A DNA stretch of 5,262 bases from Chromatiaceae bacterium (GTDB lineage: Bacteria; Pseudomonadota; Gammaproteobacteria; Chromatiales; Chromatiaceae): contig DTXR01000213.1 of assembly GCA_012962365.1 (NCBI GenBank), positions 1 to 5,262 of the forward strand. Reading direction: 5' to 3'. Made by a program: the position numbers and the translations under genes. How positions within the stretch are numbered: position 1 is the first letter of the stretch; every line of letters begins with the position of its first letter. The notes below the pieces were generated by a model that was not told where the DNA came from, did not search any database, and saw only the letters and a list, made by a program, of their open reading frames with translations. Positions 1 through 5,262 of the stretch are shown here, one piece after another.

Positions 1-217
1 CATCAACCACCATCCAGGTGTAAAGATTTTCGTTGAACACCGGCGCGCCGTTCATGACATGCTGCCAGAACACATAGGCCGAAAGCGCAAACGATACAGC
101 GACACCAAGAATCGCTGCCCAGTGTGCACCAGCCTTGCCAACCTGGTTGCGGAAAAGACCCGCAACGACAGACCCCGCCAAAGGCGCCAGCACCAAGGCA
201 AGATAGATGGTTTTCAT
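1..217 (-). CDS. nuoL: NADH-quinone oxidoreductase subunit L (NuoL), N-terminal fragment
   Basis: The first 72 codons of NuoL, cut by the window edge; the full protein is usually over 600 residues. NuoL is the distal antiporter-like proton-pumping subunit, homologous to ND5 and to Mrp antiporter subunits. The fragment begins MKTIYLALVLAPLAGSVVAG, a typical first transmembrane helix. A second helix runs at about residues 34-52 (HWAAILGVSVSLALSAYVF). Then comes GAPVFNENLYTWMVVD, matching the conserved periplasmic loop with its (Y/L)WTWM-like motif. An in-frame ATG five codons earlier (232) would add MGDID. GGGTGA lies 7 bases before the 217 start and AAGGGA 7 bases before the 232 start, so the ribosome sites do not decide. 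I prefer 217 because homologues as I recall them begin near MxxxYL. The catalytic Glu and Lys residues lie outside the window. The call rests on this N-terminus and on its position after nuoK. Confidence 0.93.
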   Translation of the reverse strand, partial: MKTIYLALVLAPLAGSVVAGLFRNQVGKAGAHWAAILGVAVSFALSAYVFWQHVMNGAPVFNENLYTWMVVD

Positions 218-224
218 GTCAATA

Positions 225-245
225 TCACCCATGACGCTATCCCTT
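225..245 (-). promoter_or_regulatory. Two candidate ribosome binding sites for nuoL
   Basis: On the minus strand, AAGGGA (245-240, overlapping the last NuoK codons) is 7 bases before the ATG at 232. GGGTGA (230-225) is 7 bases before the in-frame ATG at 217. Each could serve its own start, so the exact NuoL N-terminus is open by five residues. Confidence 0.5.
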
Positions 246-542
246 CATGGTATCGAGGTCATCGACATCGATAGTATTGCGGTTACGGAACAACACAATC
301 AGGATGGCCAACCCAATGGCTGCCTCTGCCGCCGCCACCGTGAGTATGAAGAAAACGAACACCTGGCCATTTACATCGCCAAGAAAATGCGAGAAGGCGA
401 CAAAGTTGATATTCACCGCCAGCAGCATCAGTTCCACACACATCAGCAGAATGATGAGGTTCTTCCGATTGATGAAAATGCCGGCAACGCTGATGACGAA
501 CAGCAGCGCTCCCAGAATGAGATATTCAGACAGGGAAATCAT
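237..542 (-). CDS. nuoK: NADH-quinone oxidoreductase subunit K (NuoK)
   Basis: A 101-residue membrane subunit, the ND4L homologue, very close to the family's usual ~100 residues. Three transmembrane segments are visible at about residues 4-24, 29-52 and 61-84. The two intramembrane glutamates that are central to proton transfer are present: E37 in [11 protein letters not shown] and E73 in [11 protein letters not shown], matching E36 and E72 of E. coli NuoK. The tail [18 protein letters not shown] is also family-typical. A strong purine-rich ribosome site lies just upstream, inside the end of nuoJ, and the ATG shares one base with the nuoJ TGA. The stop is TAG. The nuoL start follows within 4 or 19 bases, depending on which ATG is used. 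Confidence 0.98.
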   Translation of the reverse strand: MISLSEYLILGALLFVISVAGIFINRKNLIILLMCVELMLLAVNINFVAFSHFLGDVNGQVFVFFILTVAAAEAAIGLAILIVLFRNRNTIDVDDLDTMKG

Positions 543-1147
543 CAGCCCTTCTCCTCCGCCGCCATCTTTACGATCTTCAGGCGATCCTTCTTCTTCACCA
601 TGTGCTGCTCGGTCACATTCTGGCGCTTGGTCAACGGCCGCTTGCGCAAAGTCAGGCTGATGGCGGCGATCATGGCCACCAGCAGAATCACCGCAGCGAT
701 TTCCAGAGCGTATAGATGCTGTGTAAACAGGGAGAGGCCCAATTCAGCAGTGTTGTTATAATGAGCAGGAGCAGCCTCAGGCGCCGCGTATTTGGCCAAT
801 CCGAAATGCTTGGGGCCCAGCACCAGCACCATTTCCGCAAACATCAAAACGGCCACGATGATACCCACGGGCAGATTCCTGATAAACCCGGCTCGTACCG
901 TGGCTATATCGATATCCAGCATCATGATCACGAACAGGAACAGCACCATCACCGCACCGACATAAACCAGCACCAGCGCGATCGCCAGAAACTCTGCTTC
1001 CGCCAGTAGCCAGATACCCGCCATATTAAAGAACGCCAGCACCAGGAACAGCGCCGAATGAACCGGGTTCCTGCGCGTGATTACCATCAAGGCAGAACCG
1101 ACGAGAATGGCGGCTAACAGGTAAAACAAAAATTTTTCGAAGCTCAT
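542..1147 (-). CDS. nuoJ: NADH-quinone oxidoreductase subunit J (NuoJ)
   Basis: A 201-residue membrane protein of the complex I membrane arm, the bacterial ND6 homologue. Five hydrophobic segments are visible at about residues 5-23, 29-49, 53-77, 92-112 and 146-167. The family signature [15 protein letters not shown] starts at residue 27. The third segment contains [12 protein letters not shown], the stretch that forms the flexible pi-bulge helix tied to coupling between quinone reduction and pumping. The last ~33 residues form a Lys/Arg-rich cytoplasmic tail (RKRPLTKRQ ... [12 protein letters not shown] ... EEKG), making the protein somewhat longer than the 184-residue E. coli subunit. The start is set by AGGTGA 7 bases upstream, overlapping the nuoI stop. 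The stop overlaps the nuoK ATG by one base (TGATG), suggesting translational coupling. Confidence 0.97.
   Translation of the reverse strand: MSFEKFLFYLLAAILVGSALMVITRRNPVHSALFLVLAFFNMAGIWLLAEAEFLAIALVLVYVGAVMVLFLFVIMMLDIDIATVRAGFIRNLPVGIIVAVLMFAEMVLVLGPKHFGLAKYAAPEAAPAHYNNTAELGLSLFTQHLYALEIAAVILLVAMIAAISLTLRKRPLTKRQNVTEQHMVKKKDRLKIVKMAAEEKG
546..557 (-). promoter_or_regulatory. Ribosome binding site of nuoK inside the nuoJ 3' end
   Basis: The minus strand reads GGAGGAGAAGGG ending 3 bases before the nuoK ATG at 542. GGAGG itself lies 10 bases from the ATG, and the GAAGGG part is also complementary to the 16S rRNA tail. These bases encode the last NuoJ residues (EEKG), so the site fixes both the protein end and the next start. 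Confidence 0.75.
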
Positions 1148-1154
1148 GATGTGA

Positions 1155-1160
1155 TCACCT
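1155..1160 (-). promoter_or_regulatory. Ribosome binding site of nuoJ overlapping the nuoI stop
   Basis: AGGTGA on the minus strand consists of the last Arg codon (AGG) and the stop codon (TGA) of nuoI. It is 7 bases before the nuoJ ATG and complementary to the 16S rRNA tail. It supports the chosen nuoJ start. Confidence 0.7.
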
Positions 1161-1655
1161 GTATTTGGCCTGGGCTGCGCGGTCTTCCGCCAGCTGCGCT
1201 TCGTACTTGTCGCCCATGGCCAAAAGTTTTTCCTTGGTCATGATGTAATTGCCTGCAACCTTGTCTGTATCCTCGAAGTGGTATTCGTACACCCTTGTCT
1301 CGACGATGGCATCCACCGGGCAGGATTCCTCGCAATAACCGCAAAAGATGCACTTGAACAAATCGATATCATACCGGGTGGTGCGGCGTGAACCATCGTC
1401 CCGAGGCTCCGCCTCGATGGTAATGGCGTTCGCAGGACAGACTGCCTCACAAAGCTTGCAGGCGATGCAGCGTTCTTCCCCGTTGGGATAACGGCGCTGG
1501 GCATGCAGGCCGCGGAAACGGGGAGACACGGGAGCCTTTTGCTCCGGGTAGTTCAGGGTAAATTTCTTTCTGAACAGATAGCGCCCTGTAACACTCATGC
1601 CCTTGAACAACTCGAGAAGGAACAGTGAGCGGATGTAATGGATGACTGTTTTCAT
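1155..1655 (-). CDS. nuoI: NADH-quinone oxidoreductase subunit I (NuoI), 2x[4Fe-4S] ferredoxin-like subunit
   Basis: A 166-residue iron-sulfur protein with ATG start and TGA stop. It carries clusters N6a and N6b, which relay electrons from NuoG to the last cluster N2 in NuoB. Two complete CxxCxxCxxxCP motifs are visible: C63, C66, C69, C73 ([12 protein letters not shown]) and C102, C105, C108, C112 ([12 protein letters not shown]). In this fold the fourth Cys of each motif ligates the other motif's cluster. Residues 1-30 ([20 protein letters not shown]) form the amphipathic helix that rests on the membrane subunits. The conserved [17 protein letters not shown] stretch precedes the first motif. 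The length fits the short proteobacterial and mitochondrial type rather than the ~180-residue E. coli form. The start is supported by GGAGG 8 bases upstream. The end codons AGG-TGA also act as the probable ribosome site of nuoJ, 7 bases on. Confidence 0.98.
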   Translation of the reverse strand: MKTVIHYIRSLFLLELFKGMSVTGRYLFRKKFTLNYPEQKAPVSPRFRGLHAQRRYPNGEERCIACKLCEAVCPANAITIEAEPRDDGSRRTTRYDIDLFKCIFCGYCEESCPVDAIVETRVYEYHFEDTDKVAGNYIMTKEKLLAMGDKYEAQLAEDRAAQAKYR

Positions 1656-1663
1656 TCCTTGTT

Positions 1664-1669
1664 CCTCCT
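1664..1669 (-). promoter_or_regulatory. Ribosome binding site of nuoI
   Basis: AGGAGG on the minus strand, a near-consensus Shine-Dalgarno sequence, begins at the last base of the nuoH stop codon. It is 8 bases before the nuoI ATG at 1655. It is the cleanest site in the window and supports the nuoI start. Confidence 0.8.
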
Positions 1670-2709
1670 CACTGATACCAGGGACCGATGTCGTAGACCT
1701 GCATGGCGCCCGCCACGATTATCCAGACAATGGTGATGGGGATGAAAATCTTCCACCCCAAACGCATGATCTGGTCATAACGATAACGGGGGAAAGTCGC
1801 ACGGAACCACAGGAACAGAAACATGAAGATGAAAGTCTTGGCCACCAGCCAGAGAATACCCGGCACCCAGGCGAACCAGGGCTCCATGACAGTTCCCTGG
1901 AAGGGAGACAGCCACCCTCCCAAAAACATCAGCGCCGTCAGGGCTGAGATCAGAATCATGTTGGCATATTCCGCCAGGAAGAACACCGCGAAAGCCATAC
2001 CTGAATAGTCTACGTGGAAACCGGCTACGATTTCTGACTCCCCTTCCGCCACATCGAAGGGTGCACGGTTGGTCTCCGCAACGCCCGAGATGAAATAGAT
2101 CACGAACAGCGGCAGCAGGGGCACCCAATACCATGTAAAGACATTACCGGACTGTCCTTCCACGATCTGCCCCAGATTCAGACTGCCGGCAGCCACCAGC
2201 ACGCCAACCAGGGCGAAGCCCATGGCTATTTCATAGGAAACGATCTGCGCAGCGGAACGGATGGCGCCAAGAAAGGCGTATTTGGAGTTGGACGCCCAGC
2301 CGGCGATGATCACGCCATAGACGCCGATAGAGGTCATGGCCAGCAGGTACAGCAGCCCCGCATTGATGTCCGCCAATACCAAACCGGTATCGAAAGGAAA
2401 CACCGCCCAGGCCGCCAGCGCCGGACCGATACTCAGCAGCGGCGCGATCAGGAACAGGGTCTTATCCGCATTGGTGGGCAGTACAATCTCCTTGAACATG
2501 AGCTTGACCGCATCGGCAATGGGTTGCCCCCAGCCCTTCGGACCCACGCGATTGGGGCCAAGGCGTATCTGCATGTAGCCGATGATCTTACGCTCTGCAT
2601 AGGTGTAATAGGCTACCAGCACCATCAAGGGCGCCATGATCACCACGATTTTCAGGATGATCTGAATCCACACCGGCAACCATTCATAGAGTCCGATCAG
2701 AAAATCCAT
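1669..2709 (-). CDS. nuoH: NADH-quinone oxidoreductase subunit H (NuoH), quinone-site membrane subunit
   Basis: A 346-residue polytopic membrane protein, with about eight hydrophobic segments visible by eye. NuoH joins the membrane arm to the peripheral arm and forms much of the ubiquinone tunnel and the start of the proton path. Family signatures: [21 protein letters not shown] (from residue 37), [16 protein letters not shown] then SYE (from 140), the charged quinone-loop [16 protein letters not shown] (211-226) followed by [11 protein letters not shown], and [13 protein letters not shown] (301-313). Conserved acidic residues of these loops are intact. The start is uncertain by one codon: ATG at 2709 is preferred, giving a TGATG junction with nuoG as at nuoJ/nuoK, but an in-frame GTG lies directly before it at 2712 (347 aa, four-base overlap). 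GGAG sits 8 bases before the ATG and 5 before the GTG. The product is a little longer than the 325-residue E. coli protein. nuoI follows 13 bases after the stop. Confidence 0.98.
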   Translation of the reverse strand: MDFLIGLYEWLPVWIQIILKIVVIMAPLMVLVAYYTYAERKIIGYMQIRLGPNRVGPKGWGQPIADAVKLMFKEIVLPTNADKTLFLIAPLLSIGPALAAWAVFPFDTGLVLADINAGLLYLLAMTSIGVYGVIIAGWASNSKYAFLGAIRSAAQIVSYEIAMGFALVGVLVAAGSLNLGQIVEGQSGNVFTWYWVPLLPLFVIYFISGVAETNRAPFDVAEGESEIVAGFHVDYSGMAFAVFFLAEYANMILISALTALMFLGGWLSPFQGTVMEPWFAWVPGILWLVAKTFIFMFLFLWFRATFPRYRYDQIMRLGWKIFIPITIVWIIVAGAMQVYDIGPWYQ

Positions 2710-5024
2710 CACGCCTTCTCCAGTGAAACTGCGCCGAAGCCTTCACCCAGCAGTTCGCTGCCGGGAACGCCTGCGGGCATCCAGACACAGGCTCCAGGAA
2801 CCCGGTCATCCATGAGCACCGGCAGGGTCAATTGCGCTCCGCCCTGGCGGAGCACTGCCGAATCGCCGTTTTCCAGCCCCAGCGCGTGAGCAAGCAGGCT
2901 GTTCACACGCAATCCGGCTTTCCAGCCATCCGGCGTGTGCTGCAAAGCATCTGCCCGACGGGTGAGCATATCCACATTATAAATCGGCACGCCGCCAATA
3001 CGCTGCAGGTCTTCCGCCTGCAATGTAACTGCCGTGGCCTTGGCATCTTTCAGGCCGTTGTCGAGTTTGATTTCGCCGATGGCCTGCATTGCCTCGTCAA
3101 GCACATCCCGGGAAGACTCGTAATCGAAACCCTGCTGATCGGCAAGATTGCCCAGCACCCTCAGCACCTTCCAGGCCGGTCTGGCTTCCCCCGCCGGACG
3201 GGCAGCACCATTGAAGGACTGTACGTCTCCCTGCAGGTTCACGAACGTGCCGGACGTTTCCAGGCTGGCTGCGACAGGCAGAACGATGTCTGCATGCTGA
3301 TTCATCCATGAGCCCAGATGGGTCGTCAGTGCAAGCACTCTGGCATCGGAAACCAGTCCCGCCATCGCGGCCGGATTGACACTGTCGAATTCCGGTTCGA
3401 CATTCAACAACACGCAGGCATCCAATCCTTGCTCTTGCATGGCAGCGACAGACATGCCTTCATCTTGATGGGGCACTGCACCAACCAGCCAGGCGCCTGT
3501 GCTGTTCGCACCCTCACCCACAAACCCCAGATCCACGCCTGCGGCCTTGGCGATGTTGTCAGCGAGCACACGCAACAGGGAAAAGTCAGGGTGCATCTGC
3601 GCCACGCTTCCCAACAGCACCAGACCTTGATCCGCCGCCTTGAGGTTATCGGCAATCGCCTGATGCGCAGCATCTGCTGTGGCATCCACGCCTGCTGTAT
3701 CGGCCCCCAGTGCCGCGGCTACGCCGGCAAGGCCAGTCACCATGTCTGCAGGTGTGCCTATAAGCTTGTTGCTCAATTCGTAATTGAATTCGTAATCGAC
3801 CGAATTGATAACCATCACCTGGCCACCCGCAAGCACAGACTTGCGTACGCGGTGGTTGAGCAGCGGCTGATCCTTGCGCAGCCAGGAACCGATAAGCAGC
3901 ACCGCCTGGTTGTTTTCCAGATCGGCAAAACGCTGGCCCAGCCATGGCGCGGCGGGATCGGCAGCATCGCCACGGAAATCACTCTGGCGCAGGCGATGAT
4001 CGATGTTGCTCGAACCCAGTCCCCGCAGCAGTTTCTGCAGCAGATACATTTCTTCCAGGGTCGACCCCGGTGATACGAGGGCGCCCAGCCGATCTGCTTT
4101 TGCGCTTTTGAGCGCTTCGGCAGCTGCCAGCAGCGCTTCCTGCCATTCCGCCTCCTGCAACTGACCGTTCTTGCGCAGCATGGGTTTTTCGAGACGATCC
4201 TCGCTGTATAAACCCTGGTAGCTGAATCGGTCTCGGTCGGAAATCCAGGTTTCATTCACCGCTTCATTGTCTTTTGGCACGACGCGCATTACCTGATGAT
4301 TGCGCACATGCACATGAATGTTGGAACCCACGCCGTCATGAGAAGCAACACTCTCATGGGTGGTCAATTCCCAGGCCCGGGCACGATAGCGGAATGGTTT
4401 GGATGTCAGCGCACCGACAGGACACAGGTCAATGATGTTGCCGGACAGTTCAGAACTGACGCTGTTCTCCACATACACACCAATCTTCATGTGTTCTCCA
4501 CGCCCTGTGGCGCCGAGTTCACGAATGCCGGCAATCTCGTCGCCAAAGCGCACACAGCGAGTGCAGTGAATGCAGCGGGTCATGTCTGTGGCAATCAGCG
4601 AACCGATGTTTTGGCTGGGTACCACGCGCTTGCCTTCGGAGAAGCGGGAAACACCTTCGCCGAACCCCATAGCCACGTCCTGCAACTCACACTCGCCGCC
4701 TTGGTCACAGATGGGACAATCCAAGGGGTGGTTGATGAGCAGAAATTCCATGGTGCCCTTCTGTGCCTGGCGCGCCAGCGGCGAGCAGGTCCAGGCTTTC
4801 ATGCCATCGGCGACAGGTGTCGCACAGGCCGGCAGGGGCTTGGGGGCATTTTCCACTTCCACCAGGCACATTCGGCAGTTGGCCGCCACGGAAAGCTTCT
4901 TGTGATAACAGAAACGCGGCACCGTGATGCCGGCAGCGTCAGTCACTTCGATAAGCATCTGACCCGGGGTCGCTTCGAGCTTCTTGCCATCGACTTCGAT
5001 GGTAATGGTCTGCTGATCGGACAT
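2709..5024 (-). CDS. nuoG: NADH-quinone oxidoreductase subunit G (NuoG), large iron-sulfur subunit
   Basis: A 771-residue protein, ATG to TGA. It carries electrons from NuoF toward NuoI in the peripheral arm of complex I. The N-terminus is a 2Fe-2S ferredoxin domain with N1b ligands C39, C50, C53 and C67. Next comes the His/Cys motif [15 protein letters not shown], giving the N5 ligands H99, C103, C106 and C112. The N4 ligands are C151, C154, C157 (CIHCTRC) and C201 (DLCPVGAL). From about residue 220 to the end is a molybdopterin-oxidoreductase-like domain that is structural in this family; the last ~80 residues resemble its C-terminal barrel. The four cysteines that hold the extra N7 cluster in Escherichia coli are replaced (A227, D230, S234, S262 by my alignment), so N7 is predicted absent. 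The protein is shorter than the ~900-residue enteric form, like mitochondrial and many proteobacterial homologues. The start follows nuoF by 4 bases, with only a G-rich, weak ribosome site. The stop overlaps the nuoH start by one base. Confidence 0.98.
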   Translation of the reverse strand: MSDQQTITIEVDGKKLEATPGQMLIEVTDAAGITVPRFCYHKKLSVAANCRMCLVEVENAPKPLPACATPVADGMKAWTCSPLARQAQKGTMEFLLINHPLDCPICDQGGECELQDVAMGFGEGVSRFSEGKRVVPSQNIGSLIATDMTRCIHCTRCVRFGDEIAGIRELGATGRGEHMKIGVYVENSVSSELSGNIIDLCPVGALTSKPFRYRARAWELTTHESVASHDGVGSNIHVHVRNHQVMRVVPKDNEAVNETWISDRDRFSYQGLYSEDRLEKPMLRKNGQLQEAEWQEALLAAAEALKSAKADRLGALVSPGSTLEEMYLLQKLLRGLGSSNIDHRLRQSDFRGDAADPAAPWLGQRFADLENNQAVLLIGSWLRKDQPLLNHRVRKSVLAGGQVMVINSVDYEFNYELSNKLIGTPADMVTGLAGVAAALGADTAGVDATADAAHQAIADNLKAADQGLVLLGSVAQMHPDFSLLRVLADNIAKAAGVDLGFVGEGANSTGAWLVGAVPHQDEGMSVAAMQEQGLDACVLLNVEPEFDSVNPAAMAGLVSDARVLALTTHLGSWMNQHADIVLPVAASLETSGTFVNLQGDVQSFNGAARPAGEARPAWKVLRVLGNLADQQGFDYESSRDVLDEAMQAIGEIKLDNGLKDAKATAVTLQAEDLQRIGGVPIYNVDMLTRRADALQHTPDGWKAGLRVNSLLAHALGLENGDSAVLRQGGAQLTLPVLMDDRVPGACVWMPAGVPGSELLGEGFGAVSLEKA
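2714..2721 (-). promoter_or_regulatory. Ribosome binding site of nuoH inside the nuoG 3' end
   Basis: GGAGAAGG on the minus strand encodes the end of NuoG (LEKA). GGAG is 8 bases before the ATG at 2709 and 5 bases before the alternative GTG at 2712. The spacing allows both starts but suits the ATG slightly better. Confidence 0.65.
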
Positions 5025-5028
5025 GCTT

Positions 5029-5262
5029 CTAGCGCCCCCCTACCATGCACTTCTTGTGATCGATATGGTACTGGAATTCATCCCGGTAATGCTCGATGAA
5101 TGCGGCCACGGGCATGGCTGCCGCATCCCCCAGGGCACAGATGGTGCGTCCCATGATGCGCTGGGTGACGTCATTCAGCAGATCCATATCTTCCTGTCGT
5201 CCCTGTCCGTGCTCGATGCGATGAATCACGCGGTGCATCCAGCCTGTTCCTTCCCGGCAGGG
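5029..5262 (-). CDS. nuoF: NADH-quinone oxidoreductase subunit F (NuoF), C-terminal fragment
   Basis: The last 77 codons of NuoF, ending in TAG; the 5' part lies outside the window. NuoF is the peripheral-arm subunit that binds NADH and FMN and carries 4Fe-4S cluster N3, passing electrons from NADH toward NuoG. The fragment opens with PCREGTGW, the end of the family motif CGxCxPCREGTGW, so its first Cys (fragment residue 2) is the third N3 ligand. The fourth ligand is Cys42 in TICALGDAAAMP, about 40 residues later, as expected in the family. The tail RDEFQYHIDHKKC is also typical of NuoF C-termini. The stop codon is 4 bases before the nuoG start, so the two genes are co-transcribed. The FMN and NADH sites cannot be judged because they lie upstream. 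Identification is secure. Confidence 0.96.
   Translation of the reverse strand, partial: PCREGTGWMHRVIHRIEHGQGRQEDMDLLNDVTQRIMGRTICALGDAAAMPVAAFIEHYRDEFQYHIDHKKCMVGGR

Noticed and set aside
207..761. Plus-strand open frame of 184 codons opposite nuoK and the end of nuoJ
   Set aside because: The first part is the mirror frame of nuoK and it runs on into nuoJ in another register. The product is a His/Gln-rich low-complexity sequence typical of antisense translation of membrane proteins.
2832..3311. Plus-strand open frame of 159 codons opposite the nuoG 3' part
   Set aside because: Third open stretch in the same mirror frame; a shadow of nuoG codon use.
3318..4073. Plus-strand open frame of 251 codons opposite nuoG
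   Set aside because: Same mirror frame as the previous case; it is the next open stretch between rare antisense stops. It has no family resemblance and conflicts with a fully convincing NuoG.
3646..4255. Minus-strand alternative-frame open readings inside nuoG (99 and 146 codons)
   Set aside because: They are out-of-frame readings of nuoG with Arg/Cys/Trp-rich composition, no recognised domain and no initiation context of note.
4296..5099. Long plus-strand open frame of 267 codons opposite nuoG
   Set aside because: It lies in the exact mirror frame of nuoG, where each antisense codon is the reverse complement of a nuoG codon. Stops there need the rare sense codons TTA, CTA or TCA, so long open frames arise by chance. 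The translation shows no recognisable family.
1..5262. A hidden novel system, mobile element, CRISPR array, RNA gene or internal regulatory region
   Set aside because: The minus strand is covered almost completely by seven contiguous complex I genes with gaps of at most about 20 bases. No direct or inverted repeat, tRNA-like sequence, terminator hairpin or foreign-looking stretch was seen by eye.

Overview
The window is a stretch of a bacterial nuo operon, which encodes the proton-pumping NADH:quinone oxidoreductase (respiratory complex I). Every gene lies on the minus strand, so transcription runs from high to low coordinates. The order is nuoF (3' end only) - nuoG - nuoH - nuoI - nuoJ - nuoK - nuoL (5' end only), the canonical F-to-L order. 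Both ends of the window cut through genes, so the operon continues on each side. nuoA-E are expected upstream (beyond 5262) and the rest of nuoL, then nuoM and nuoN, downstream (before 1).

Layout: 5262-5029 encodes the NuoF C-terminus with part of its 4Fe-4S (N3) site. 5024-2709 encodes NuoG, the large iron-sulfur subunit. 2709-1669 encodes NuoH, the quinone-site membrane subunit. 1655-1155 encodes NuoI, with two 4Fe-4S clusters. 1147-542 and 542-237 encode the small membrane subunits NuoJ and NuoK. From 217 (or 232) to the window edge lies the N-terminus of the antiporter-like subunit NuoL. Intergenic gaps are at most about 20 bases. G/H and J/K overlap by one base in TGATG junctions. I see no internal promoter, terminator, RNA gene, repeat, mobile element or CRISPR, and no non-coding stretch long enough to hold one.

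How the genes work together: electrons enter at FMN on NuoF and pass through the Fe-S clusters of F, G and I to quinone at the interface with NuoH. The membrane subunits H, J, K and L (with A, M and N, outside this window) couple this to ion translocation.

Organism: most likely a moderately GC-rich proteobacterium. NuoG is short (771 aa, against roughly 900 in Escherichia coli) and lacks the N7 cluster ligands. NuoI is 166 aa. NuoH carries the long conserved quinone loop. This resembles the complex I of beta-proteobacteria and non-enteric gamma-proteobacteria (for example sulfur-oxidising lineages) more than the enteric form, but genus cannot be set from this sequence. The region is conserved housekeeping DNA. 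I found no sign of a new system. The observations worth recording are the missing N7 site, Shine-Dalgarno sequences encoded in the C-termini of upstream subunits, and two ambiguous start codons.
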